Source of the DNA: CAYPUT01 sp046541715
Lineage (GTDB): Bacteria > Spirochaetota > Spirochaetia > DSM-27196 > PWMO01
Direction of reading: 5' to 3'
Length of the DNA: 42,757 nt
Assembly (NCBI GenBank): GCA_046541715.1
Contig: JBKHCS010000012.1
Coordinates: 1 to 42,757 of the forward strand
Numbering within the stretch: position 1 is the stretch's first letter; each line of letters begins with the position of its first letter. Shown piece by piece: positions 32,585-42,406 of this stretch. The position numbers were made by a program, and so were the translations under genes. The notes below the pieces were generated by a model. It did no database searches, was not told the origin of the DNA, and saw only the letters and a list, made by a program, of their open reading frames with translations.

Positions 32585-33283
32585 ATGAAGCCCCCATTCC
32601 ACGAGCGCGAGCTCGACATCCTCGAAGCCATTCACAATCGGCGTAACATTAAACAACGCGATCTGGCCCACGTTCTCGGTATATCGGTCGGGATGACCAA
32701 CGCTATTATCCGGCGTCTGGCACAGAAAGGCTTCCTGACCGTCCGGAAGGTAAACAACCGGAATATCCGCTATGCCGTATCGTCCCGGGGACTCGAGGCG
32801 CTTACCACGCGGAGCGTTCGGTACCTAAAAGGCACCATCCGGTCCGTAGTCGATTCCAAAGAGGCAATCGAGGCGCTCGTCCTGGCGGTCAAACGGCTAG
32901 GGTATGACGAAATAGGCCTCGTGGGCACGAGCGCCCTCGACTTTGTGGTGGAGCACGTCTGCGGAAAGTTCGGGGTCGGCTACCGACAGATCCGTCACCT
33001 AACCGGGCCCCAAGCTTCGACCCAGTGGCACGGTCCCCCGGCCGGCGTTACCCCGGCCGCAGTGCCCCAGCCCACAGCCCCCGAGCCCCCGGTCCGGGAA
33101 CCCGGCGACCCGCTTGCCGAACCGGCCCGGCAGACATACCTTCTGTTCAGCGAAAACTACGAAGAGCCGGAGACCCACCATAGGGAGTCTCACGGCTACC
33201 TCAGAACCATTCTCTCGTCGAAACCAAGCCCGGCGCCGGCGGAGGCGGAACCGATACAGCGCTCCGCCGGGAGCCTCCGGTAA
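32585..33283 (+). CDS. winged-helix transcriptional regulator
   Basis: The 232-residue protein has an N-terminal MarR-like winged helix-turn-helix (about 5-75): LDILEAIHNRRNIKQRDLAHVLGISVGMTNAIIRRLAQKGFL split as helices 1-4, then the beta-wing VRKVNNRNIRYAV. A middle Rossmann-like segment (IEALVLAVKRLGYDEIGLVGTSALDFVVEHV) and a Pro-rich, probably disordered C-terminal third follow. The middle part resembles the tail of winged-helix proteins beside sugar-nucleotide genes, but I cannot name its ligand. It is 18 bp upstream of ahcY and likely in the same operon. The upstream palindrome is its candidate binding site. Confidence 0.75.
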   Translation: MKPPFHERELDILEAIHNRRNIKQRDLAHVLGISVGMTNAIIRRLAQKGFLTVRKVNNRNIRYAVSSRGLEALTTRSVRYLKGTIRSVVDSKEAIEALVLAVKRLGYDEIGLVGTSALDFVVEHVCGKFGVGYRQIRHLTGPQASTQWHGPPAGVTPAAVPQPTAPEPPVREPGDPLAEPARQTYLLFSENYEEPETHHRESHGYLRTILSSKPSPAPAEAEPIQRSAGSLR

Positions 33284-33301
33284 ACAGTTAGGAGCACCAT
33301 A

Positions 33302-34765
<1,464 letters not shown>

Positions 34766-34775
34766 GGAGCCGACA

Positions 34776-35948
34776 GTGAGCCGATCCTACCTCTTTACCT
34801 CCGAATCGGTAAGCGAGGGACACCCCGATAAGCTCGCCGACCAGGTAAGCGACGCCGTCCTAGACGCCTGCTTAGCCGACGACCCGACCTCCCGGGTCGC
34901 CTGCGAGACCTTTACCACCACCGGAATGGTCCTCGTCGGGGGCGAGATTACCACCACCACCTACGTCGACGTCCAGGAGATCGCCCGGGGCGTCGCGAAG
35001 TCCATCGGGTACGACCGCCCGGAGTACGGCCTCGACTACGAGAGCATGAGCGTCATGAGCACCATCCATTCCCAGAGCCCGGACATCAGCCAGGGCGTAA
35101 GCGGCACCGGCCTCTACAAGGGCCAACAAGGGGCCGGAGATCAAGGGATGATGTTCGGGTACGCCTGTAGCGAGACCGACTCCCTCATGCCGGCCCCGAT
35201 TACCTTCGCCCACCGCCTCCTCGAGTACGCAGCCGACGTGCGTAAACACGGCAAGATCACCTGGCTCCGGCCCGACTCCAAGAGCCAAGTAACCGTCCGG
35301 TACGACGGCAACAAGCCCGTCCGCATCGATACGGTCGTTCTCTCTCACCAGCACGACGACGACGTGGGCTACGAAGAGCTCAAGGACACCCTCATTTCCA
35401 AGGTGATACAACCGGTCCTCGGGAGCACCGGCCTCCTCGACGAGAAGACCAACTACTTTATCAACCCCACCGGGCGCTTCGTCATCGGAGGACCCCACGG
35501 CGACACCGGCCTTACCGGGCGGAAGATCATCGTCGACACATACGGCGGGATGGGACGACACGGCGGCGGCGCCTTCAGCGGCAAGGACCCCAGCAAGGTC
35601 GACCGCTCGGCGGCCTACATGGCCCGATACGTCGCAAAGAACATCGTCGCCGCGGGCCTGGCGGAGCGCTGCGAGGTAGAGGTGGCTTACGCCATCGGGG
35701 TGCCCTTCCCGGTTTCGGTCATGGTCGAGACCTTCGGCACCGCCTCCGTCCCGGAGCCGGAAATCGAAAAGGCCGTCGAGGCGGTTTTCGACCTTTCCCC
35801 GGCGGGCATTATCGAGCATCTCGACCTGCGCAGGCCCATCTACCAGGCTACCGCGGCCTACGGCCACTTCGGGCGGGACGGTTTTAGCTGGGAAAAGACG
35901 GATATGGTGGACGCGCTCAAGAAGCAGATCGGAACGGCCGGGTCCTGA
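34776..35948 (+). CDS. metK: S-adenosylmethionine synthetase
   Basis: MetK makes SAM from methionine and ATP. The 390-residue product has FTSESVSEGHPDKLADQ (ATP and Mg contacts), the gating-loop region SPDISQGV, the signature GAGDQGMMFGYA, and the P-loop-like signature GGGAFSGKDPSKVDRS. The start is GTG 34776 with AAGGAG 7 nt upstream. It is the last gene of the regulator-ahcY-metK unit. The following gene is convergent after 36 bp of GC-rich spacer. Confidence 0.98.
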   Translation: MSRSYLFTSESVSEGHPDKLADQVSDAVLDACLADDPTSRVACETFTTTGMVLVGGEITTTTYVDVQEIARGVAKSIGYDRPEYGLDYESMSVMSTIHSQSPDISQGVSGTGLYKGQQGAGDQGMMFGYACSETDSLMPAPITFAHRLLEYAADVRKHGKITWLRPDSKSQVTVRYDGNKPVRIDTVVLSHQHDDDVGYEELKDTLISKVIQPVLGSTGLLDEKTNYFINPTGRFVIGGPHGDTGLTGRKIIVDTYGGMGRHGGGAFSGKDPSKVDRSAAYMARYVAKNIVAAGLAERCEVEVAYAIGVPFPVSVMVETFGTASVPEPEIEKAVEAVFDLSPAGIIEHLDLRRPIYQATAAYGHFGRDGFSWEKTDMVDALKKQIGTAGS

Positions 35949-35984
35949 GCCCGCCGGCCGCGCAACCGACCCCCGGCCCGGGGA

Positions 35985-37442
35985 CTAATACAGATGCCCG
36001 AGGCCGATAAAGATCTCCCGCTTTCGGGCTCCCCCAAGCTCTCCGGCTGAGATAACCTGCCGGATGTCGAAGCCCAGGGAAATGCGCACGTAGAGGCTCC
36101 GGGCAAAGAGCGGGAATCCGATAGCCTCGATTCCCAACGCCCATTTGAAGTCGTCGGTCGGGTCCCACTCTTCGCCCCGGGTGGTAACCACCCCACCGTC
36201 GAAAAAGATCGACCCCTGACCTTCGACGAAGTTGGCGATGGTCCACACCTTCAGGGTTATGTCGCTGTTCCAGAAGAAGGCGACGTCCCCCTCCATCTTG
36301 TCGTTCAAGATGCCGCGAATAGGACCGGCGGCGTCGTCGGTAATGTCCGGGGACCCGGTGGAATCGTAGAAGTTGTAGAACCCGGAAAGGCGCCCGGAGA
36401 ACCCGAAGGGATCCGCCTCCAGGTATCCGGCTACCGAATAGTCGACGGAGCTCGAGACCGCGTTGTCGAAGGTGTCGTAGGTAATCGGGTTCGAGACGCT
36501 AAACTTCGCCCCCTCCCGGAAGTTACCGATCCAGTCGACCCGCCCGGCGGAGAAACCGTGGCGGAGCCCGACGTCGACCCCCCGGTCGGCGAAGGAGATC
36601 GGCCCGCCGAACCAGTAGGGAACCGAGGTAAAGATCGACGGGGTGTACTTGACCTCGTCGACCACCGGCAGAAAGAGCCCGGTGTCAAAGGTCGTCCCAA
36701 AGGAGAGGGTGCTTTCCAGGGTGTGACGGTTGTACTCGTCTATTGACTCGTCGCTATTCCGCCGGGAGTCGTAGCTGTAGGCCTGGGTATAGGTAAGGTT
36801 GTAGTCCCGTTCGGCAATCGGAAGGGCCATTCCCAGGGAGGTGTTCCCACCGCCCTCGACGTCGCCGTTACTTACCCCGAGCTCCTGCGAGAGGCCCCAG
36901 TTCCAGTCGTAGCCCCTCCACTGGAAGGGCAAGTTGAAGCGCCAGTCGTAGGAGTACTCCTCGTCGCCGTCGGTGTCCCGCTCGTAGTCAAGGTCGAGGC
37001 GGAGCGTCTCCAGGGAGCCGAGAAAATTGTAATCCCGGGCCCGAATGCTCAGCAGCAGCCCGGAGTTCGAGTCGTAGCGAAAGTAGGGGAGCGCCAGAAC
37101 GTTCCAGGTATCCTTGGTGTTTACGTAGACCACCACCGCGTCCGGCCGGCCCTCCCGGGGCCGGATCTCGTAGAGAACCGCAGCCTTTGCCAATGGCCGG
37201 ACGTTGGTCAGAATCTGCTGTTGATCCGCCAAGAACGCTTCGAGCTCTTCGAGATCGGCAAAGGTTACCCCCTCCCGGAGATCCTCGGCGCTTCGCTCGA
37301 CGGCCCACTCGGTAGTCCGCCCGACGATGTCGTACTCGATTTCGGTAATCTCGTAAGCCGGCGCCTCCTTCCCCGCCTCCTGACCAACCAGCCCGGCGGC
37401 GACGATAACCAGCAGAAGAACAGACGCGGCGCGTTTCGGCAT
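35985..37442 (-). CDS. BamA/TamA-like outer-membrane beta-barrel protein
   Basis: The 485-residue product has a signal peptide (MPKRAASVLLLVIVAAGLVGQ), a single POTRA-like beta-alpha-alpha-beta-beta domain (about 30-115, with TNVRPLAKAAVLYEIRP), then alternating hydrophobic/aromatic strands typical of a 16-stranded barrel, ending in GLGHLY. Omp85-family barrels usually end in an aromatic residue, as here. With one POTRA it resembles the 'surface antigen' or small BamA/TamA-like group rather than full BamA. It likely assembles or transports an envelope protein or lipid; the client is unknown. It lies 13 bp downstream of the secreted 218-residue gene. Confidence 0.7.
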   Translation of the reverse strand: MPKRAASVLLLVIVAAGLVGQEAGKEAPAYEITEIEYDIVGRTTEWAVERSAEDLREGVTFADLEELEAFLADQQQILTNVRPLAKAAVLYEIRPREGRPDAVVVYVNTKDTWNVLALPYFRYDSNSGLLLSIRARDYNFLGSLETLRLDLDYERDTDGDEEYSYDWRFNLPFQWRGYDWNWGLSQELGVSNGDVEGGGNTSLGMALPIAERDYNLTYTQAYSYDSRRNSDESIDEYNRHTLESTLSFGTTFDTGLFLPVVDEVKYTPSIFTSVPYWFGGPISFADRGVDVGLRHGFSAGRVDWIGNFREGAKFSVSNPITYDTFDNAVSSSVDYSVAGYLEADPFGFSGRLSGFYNFYDSTGSPDITDDAAGPIRGILNDKMEGDVAFFWNSDITLKVWTIANFVEGQGSIFFDGGVVTTRGEEWDPTDDFKWALGIEAIGFPLFARSLYVRISLGFDIRQVISAGELGGARKREIFIGLGHLY

Positions 37443-37455
37443 CAAAGACTACCCT

Positions 37456-38112
37456 TTACTTTCGTTTAATATCGTAGATACGCCATCGCTTCGGCCGGCC
37501 GAAGTTGCGCACGAAGATGGCTACCTTATTTAGCTCGTACATGTCGATGCTGTCCAGGTTAAAGCTAAACCCGATGCGCTTCACACCGGCCCCGAACCCC
37601 CCGGTAAACACCCTATTCTCTACATCGGCGAAGCCGTAGTGGGTCCTAAGCGTAATATCCGCAATCTCGAGAAACTGATTGTGCTCCTCGGTTAGGTAGA
37701 CGTCTACCGCGGAGTCCGTCGGTGCCAGCTTCGCGCCGAGCTCCACGTAGCGGACCTTCTCCACCGGGAAGAGCGCGTTCGCCCGGTCCCCGCCGAGCTC
37801 GAAGACCTCCGTCGCCTCCCGGAGGCGGCTCCCGAGAATCACCAACCGGACCTCCCGGCGCTCGAGAACCGGTACCACGACCCCGAAAAGCTCGAAGAGG
37901 TTGATGTCCTTCGAATCGGCGTAGTCGAAGAGAGTCACGAGCAGGTCGAGGTCCGCCATGTGCTGTTCCGGGCCTTCGGTCCGGTCCTCGAACTGCAAGA
38001 ACGGCTCGACCTCGGACTGCCGGGGCATTTCTTCCGCGACGGCAACACCCGGCACTAAGAGCACGCCGAAAACCACACAAAAAATGGAAAATCCGAAAAA
38101 AAGAGTCTTCAT
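37456..38112 (-). CDS. secreted protein of unknown function
   Basis: The 218-residue product has a signal peptide (MKTLFFGFSIFCVVFGVLLVPGVAVAEE) with an Ala-x-Ala cleavage pattern. The mature part begins with acidic sequence (EMPRQSEVEPFLQFEDRTEG). It appears to be alternating beta strands and short helices with charged surfaces and no further membrane segments. The C-terminus RPKRWRIYDIKRK is strongly basic. I recognise no family. It precedes the BamA/TamA-like gene in a two-gene leftward operon. TCGTCA-17 bp-TAGAAT at 38152-38124 is a plausible promoter, giving a leader of only about 5 nt. Confidence 0.7.
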   Translation of the reverse strand: MKTLFFGFSIFCVVFGVLLVPGVAVAEEMPRQSEVEPFLQFEDRTEGPEQHMADLDLLVTLFDYADSKDINLFELFGVVVPVLERREVRLVILGSRLREATEVFELGGDRANALFPVEKVRYVELGAKLAPTDSAVDVYLTEEHNQFLEIADITLRTHYGFADVENRVFTGGFGAGVKRIGFSFNLDSIDMYELNKVAIFVRNFGRPKRWRIYDIKRK

Positions 38113-38145
38113 CAGTTCGGCGGATTCTATCACAGTAAGACTAAG

Positions 38146-38868
38146 ATGACGATATTTCCGGTCAAATGCGTTTTCGCGTTCCTTCTTGTCTTTTGTTTGC
38201 CGTGGCTTGCCCAGGCGCCGCTGGCCGCCCAAACCGCTTCCCAAGACGGGCCGCAGAGCGGCTTCTCGGTGGCGCCCTTCGACGACCCGGCGGCCCTCCG
38301 GGAGGAGCCCCGGGAGCTTGACTACCGGATTCGAACCGAAGAGCTCCCACCGGGGGTAGTCCTGACAAACACTGCGGAGTACGATTTTCTTACCGACGTA
38401 CCTCTCGAGAGCTTGCGAAACACCATCACCGCCCTTGACGACTACGTAGATTTTGCCCCCCGGGTAGCCAAGAGCAACGGGCTACCCATTTCCCAAGACC
38501 CTCCCGGGAACCGCTCTTGGCTTCAGGAGCTCACGCTGTCCTTTCGGGTGCTCTTTTTCGGCGAGGTCTACGACTACATCCTGCGCCTCGACGAGACAGA
38601 CCTCGACAATCCGGGAAGCTACGGCGTAGAGTGGCGGTTGGAAAGATCCCTCGACGGAAAGTTTCAGCATGTCCGGGGAGGGTGGTTTCTCCGGGAGATC
38701 GTCGTCGAGGGGGAGCCACAGACATACGTCCGCTATTGGAACCGTACCGACTTTGCGGAAGGGAGCGGCGGCCTCGAGACGGCCCTCAGATGGTTCGGAC
38801 CCCGGGACGTCCGGCGAAACATCGAGGCCTTCGTGGAAGAGGCACGCAGGCGCAGCGAAGAGTCATAG
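38146..38868 (+). CDS. secreted START/SRPBCC-like protein
   Basis: The 240-residue protein has a signal peptide (MTIFPVKCVFAFLLVFCLPWLAQAPLAA), then a region whose end (EWRLERSLDGKFQHVRGGWFLREIV, split around it, and RWFGPRDVRRNIEAFVEEARRR) resembles START/SRPBCC-fold ligand-binding domains with a long C-terminal helix. A periplasmic lipid- or hydrophobic-ligand-binding role is plausible but inferred. It is divergent from the secreted protein gene across 33 bp and is the first gene of the rightward operon leading to the barrel, epimerase, MNT-HEPN and rfbB. Confidence 0.6.
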   Translation: MTIFPVKCVFAFLLVFCLPWLAQAPLAAQTASQDGPQSGFSVAPFDDPAALREEPRELDYRIRTEELPPGVVLTNTAEYDFLTDVPLESLRNTITALDDYVDFAPRVAKSNGLPISQDPPGNRSWLQELTLSFRVLFFGEVYDYILRLDETDLDNPGSYGVEWRLERSLDGKFQHVRGGWFLREIVVEGEPQTYVRYWNRTDFAEGSGGLETALRWFGPRDVRRNIEAFVEEARRRSEES

Positions 38869-38887
38869 CGATAAGGAGCGATATCTA

Positions 38888-40486
38888 ATGGATAAGAACA
38901 GGCCTCGGGGGGGGCACCTCAGCTGTCTGGTGCGAGGAGCGGTACTTGTCGCGATTCTCGCAGTCGTTGCCACTGCGGCGGACGCCCAGAATGCCGAACC
39001 GGTTTCGGAGGAAGAAATCGAGCGGGTCCTCAAGTACAAGGAAACCCCCGTCATGATGAAAACCTACCTCAACCTCTTTATGACGGAGGAGAACAACTAC
39101 GACGAGGTCGGCTATGGTGCGTCCTACAGCACGGATTTCTTTACCGCGGCCTTCGACTTCAGCCTGATCAACGACGATAAGTACGTTCCCAGCGAGTCCT
39201 ACATGTTCGGCCACCGGTTCGACCTCAAGGAAGGCCGCTTCGCCCTCGAGTACCGCCCGTTCTATTTTAACGCCGGGAGACTCGTCCATTCCGACGAGAC
39301 CGACACCCCGTACTCCATGTTCATCTCCTCCCGGGAGCTCCCGACGGTCCAGGCCGACTTTACCTATGACGGAAATTTCTTCTTCTACACGACCCGGTGG
39401 CTGCTCCTCAACCAGAACTCCGAGTGGTACCGAACCAAGGTTCCGGTCTACGATGATGATACCGGCGTTATCGAGGAGAATCCCGACGAGCTCTTCGACG
39501 AAGACGAGGCCGAGGCCGCAGGGATCGCCGGCTACGTCGCAGAGCCCCTAGACCGGGGGGCCAACTACAAGGTCTATGGGATGAAATTCGGCGACTGGCG
39601 GGTGGGGGTCCAGGAGTCCGTGGTCTACCTTTACCAGACCTTCTACCCGGAATACTTCTTTAGCCCTCTGCCGATGTACTTTACCCAGCTGGTCAATTCG
39701 ACCAAGGGAAAGCCTTGGACCCAACGCTTCGACGAAAACATCCACCTCGGTGCCTTCGTCGACGTAACCCGGCCTCACTACTACAGCTACTTTCAGTTTA
39801 TCCTCGGAGACGTCAACTTGGGCGCCCTGGTTCCGGACCAGGACCTCACCCAACCCTGGCGCGCCGGCTGGTCCATCGGCGGCAGCTACCTCTTCGACTT
39901 CGGGCGCCTCGGGTTCTACCACGCCGGGGCGACCAAGTATCTCTTTTCGGCGACAACCTCCGACAGCGGCAGCTACAGCAAGAAGCGCTACGAATACACC
40001 TACTACCCTGCGGTCGAGTACTTCTACGAGGATCGTCTGGAGACCCTCTGGTACTACGACAACTACATCGGCTACCAGTACGGAGAGAATAACCTCGCCT
40101 TTATGGCGACCTACGAGAACAACTTTGCGGACATCGACGTCACCGGCATGCTCGAGTACGTCGTCAGCGGCTCCAAGAGCCCGGCGAACCCCTGGCACGA
40201 GCTCGACCGTTTTCCCGAAGGCACCAAAATGTTCAACGAGGACCAGCTCGAGCACACCTTCCGGATCGGGTCGACCATCCGCTACCGCTACCTCGGGTGG
40301 GAGTTCGGCGCCGCGGCAAAGTTCGGCTACCGGATCAACAGCCTCGAGCTCGTCGAGGTGGTACCGGATCAGCCCAAAATCTTCCGCCCCGTCGGGGACG
40401 ACGAGTTTCTCTACGAGCTCTTCTTGGGCGCAAAGTACACCTTCCCGGTGCACCCGAATCCGAACAACCACCGAAAAGACGAGTGA
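38888..40486 (+). CDS. outer-membrane beta-barrel protein
   Basis: The 532-residue product starts at ATG 38888 with AAGGAG 10 nt upstream. It has a long basic signal peptide (MDKNRPRGGHLSCLVRGAVL, then a hydrophobic core ending ATAADAQ), then many amphipathic strands rich in Tyr, Phe, Asp and Gly (GYGASYSTDFFTAAFDFS; FGRLGFYHAGATKYLFSA; YEYTYYPAVEYFYEDRL), as in porin-like barrels. Nothing indicates a catalytic site. Its coupling (4-bp overlap) to a sugar-nucleotide epimerase suggests a polysaccharide export or surface role, similar to Wzi-like barrels, but sequence similarity to Wzi is not evident to me. Confidence 0.65.
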   Translation: MDKNRPRGGHLSCLVRGAVLVAILAVVATAADAQNAEPVSEEEIERVLKYKETPVMMKTYLNLFMTEENNYDEVGYGASYSTDFFTAAFDFSLINDDKYVPSESYMFGHRFDLKEGRFALEYRPFYFNAGRLVHSDETDTPYSMFISSRELPTVQADFTYDGNFFFYTTRWLLLNQNSEWYRTKVPVYDDDTGVIEENPDELFDEDEAEAAGIAGYVAEPLDRGANYKVYGMKFGDWRVGVQESVVYLYQTFYPEYFFSPLPMYFTQLVNSTKGKPWTQRFDENIHLGAFVDVTRPHYYSYFQFILGDVNLGALVPDQDLTQPWRAGWSIGGSYLFDFGRLGFYHAGATKYLFSATTSDSGSYSKKRYEYTYYPAVEYFYEDRLETLWYYDNYIGYQYGENNLAFMATYENNFADIDVTGMLEYVVSGSKSPANPWHELDRFPEGTKMFNEDQLEHTFRIGSTIRYRYLGWEFGAAAKFGYRINSLELVEVVPDQPKIFRPVGDDEFLYELFLGAKYTFPVHPNPNNHRKDE

Positions 40487-41523
40487 GAGTTCTGGTAACC
40501 GGCGCCGCCGGGTTTATCGGCTTTCATCTTGCGCGACGCCTCCTGTCGGAAGGCCACCGGGTCGTCGGGGTCGACAGCCTGAACGACTACTACGACGTCT
40601 CCCTCAAGCACGCACGTCTGCAGCAGCTGGGCATGCCCGTTGCCGGCGGATCGGGCGCCCCCGGAACCGAGTTCCACCGCCTGGACATTGCCGACGAAGC
40701 CGCCGTCCGGGAGCTCTTCTCGGCCTACCGCTTCGACGTAGTAGTCAATTTGGCCGCCCAGGCCGGGGTGCGCTACAGCATCACCGAGCCGATGCCCTAC
40801 GCCTACAGCAACGTCGTCGGCTTTTTGAACGTCCTCGAAGGCTGCCGGGCCCAGGCCGCGGAAGGCTCCGTCAAGCAGCTAATCTACGCCTCCACCTCGA
40901 GCGTCTACGGGCTCAACTCGGCCATGCCCTTCGAGGCCGCCGGCGCCACGGAGCACCCCGTTAGCCTCTACGCGGCCACCAAGAAAGCCAACGAAATGAT
41001 GGCCCACAGCTATAGCCACCTCTACGGCCTGCCGACCACCGGTCTGCGCTTCTTTACCGTTTACGGCCCCTGGGGCCGTCCGGACATGGCGCTCTTTCTC
41101 TTTACCCGGGCCATTCTCGAGGGGCGTCCCATCGACGTCTACAACCACGGCAAGATGCGCCGGGACTTCACCTATGTTGACGACATCGTCGCCGGCATCG
41201 TCGGGCTCCTCGACAAGCCCGCCGCTCCGGACCCCGCCTGGCGAGCCCAGGCGCCGGCCTCCGACTCCTCGAGTGCCCCGTACCGGGTCTATAACATCGG
41301 CCGGGGGGAGCCGGTGGAGCTCGAAGCCTTCATCGACGCCATCGAGGCCGAGCTCGGTAAGAAGGCGACCCGGAACTACCTGCCGATTCAGCCCGGAGAT
41401 GTCGAGGCGACCTGGGCGGACACCAGCGCCCTCGCCGCGGCAACCGGCTACCAACCCAAGGTCTCGGTCTCCGAAGGGGTGGGCCGCTTCGTCCGGTGGT
41501 ACCGGGAGTACTACGGTGTCTGA
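40483..41523 (+). CDS. UDP-glucuronate 4-epimerase-like NAD-dependent epimerase
   Basis: The 346-residue extended SDR has the NAD motif GAAGFIG (7-13), VDSLNDYYDVSLKHARL, and the AAQAGVRYSITEP segment typical of UDP-glucuronate 4-epimerases (CapI/GAE type). It also has a YAATKKANE active-site Tyr and Lys, and RFFTVYGPWGRPDMA. It would convert UDP-GlcA to UDP-GalA for surface polysaccharide. It starts at GTG 40483, overlapping the barrel stop (GTGA), and overlaps the next gene by 8 bp. An Ala/Ser/Pro-rich insert (about residues 245-265) is unusual for the family. Confidence 0.88.
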   Translation: MRVLVTGAAGFIGFHLARRLLSEGHRVVGVDSLNDYYDVSLKHARLQQLGMPVAGGSGAPGTEFHRLDIADEAAVRELFSAYRFDVVVNLAAQAGVRYSITEPMPYAYSNVVGFLNVLEGCRAQAAEGSVKQLIYASTSSVYGLNSAMPFEAAGATEHPVSLYAATKKANEMMAHSYSHLYGLPTTGLRFFTVYGPWGRPDMALFLFTRAILEGRPIDVYNHGKMRRDFTYVDDIVAGIVGLLDKPAAPDPAWRAQAPASDSSSAPYRVYNIGRGEPVELEAFIDAIEAELGKKATRNYLPIQPGDVEATWADTSALAAATGYQPKVSVSEGVGRFVRWYREYYGV

Positions 41524-42406
41524 GGACCACCCGGCGGAAGGAGAGCTCGCCGCACTGTTCGAATCCCGGGAGGACGTCGCCTTTGCCGCCCTCTTCGGCT
41601 CCGCCGCCACCGGACGCCAGACTACCCAAAGCGACGTCGACATCGCGGTCTACTTTCGCTCCGCCGCCGTGTCCGAGGGCCGGCGTTTTATCGACCTCGA
41701 AGAGGTAGACGAAACCTTCCCGGCCGAATACGACCTCTGGGCGGCCTGCGAGAACACCGTTGGACGGGACGTCGACCTGGTCGTCCTCAACCGGGCCCCG
41801 GCAACCGTCGGCGCCGCGGCCCTCTTGACCGGTCGCCTCTTGGCCGTAAACGACCGGACGCTCTATCGCCGCTACTTCAACCTGGTGACCCTGGAAGCCG
41901 AAGACTTCCGGGGCTTCGTGGAGGATTACGTGGCCGTCAAGAAGCGGTCGCGCTCTTTGTCGGACGTGGATCGCGAGCGGCTCTACCGCATAGTGGAGTT
42001 TCTCCGGGGCGAATTGACCGAAGCAGACACCTACCTGGGTATCTCCCACGAGACCTATCGGACCGACGGCCTTCTTCGCCGAGCGTCGGAGCGCTGGGTG
42101 GAGAATCTCGTGAACGCCTCGATAGATCTCGCGAAGATCGTCGTGGCTTCACAGGGCAAGCCCGTCGCCCAAACCTACAGAGGGGTCTTAGAGTCGTTAG
42201 ATGATATCTCGCAGTTTAAGGGCCTCGGTAGGCCCCTTGCCGAAAACGCCCGGGTCCGGAACGCCCTGGCCCACGAGTACCTGGATCTCCGGTACACCCA
42301 GGTAAGCCGGGCGGCGGAGGGCGCCGAATCCCTCTACGGCCGCCTGGTATCGGCGGCGGAAGCCTGGATAGACGATACCTCGTCTTCCCGAAAGGAAACC
42401 CTTTGA
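41516..42406 (+). CDS. MntA-type nucleotidyltransferase fused to HepT-type HEPN RNase domain
   Basis: The 296-residue product joins two domains that usually form the separate MntA-HepT toxin-antitoxin pair. Residues 8-110 are a minimal nucleotidyltransferase with GS-x10-DxD (Gly28, Ser29, Asp40, Asp42) and the third acid in RDVDLVVL (Asp87). Residues 135-285 are a HEPN/DUF86 domain with the RNase motif R-x4-H-x-Y (Arg248, His253, Tyr255). In MntA-HepT the nucleotidyltransferase inactivates HepT by adding AMP to that Tyr, so intramolecular control is plausible. GTG 41516 has GGGAG 8 nt upstream and overlaps the epimerase by 8 bp. Its stop overlaps the start of rfbB. The frame is continuous through the linker. 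Confidence 0.85.
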   Translation: MSEDHPAEGELAALFESREDVAFAALFGSAATGRQTTQSDVDIAVYFRSAAVSEGRRFIDLEEVDETFPAEYDLWAACENTVGRDVDLVVLNRAPATVGAAALLTGRLLAVNDRTLYRRYFNLVTLEAEDFRGFVEDYVAVKKRSRSLSDVDRERLYRIVEFLRGELTEADTYLGISHETYRTDGLLRRASERWVENLVNASIDLAKIVVASQGKPVAQTYRGVLESLDDISQFKGLGRPLAENARVRNALAHEYLDLRYTQVSRAAEGAESLYGRLVSAAEAWIDDTSSSRKETL

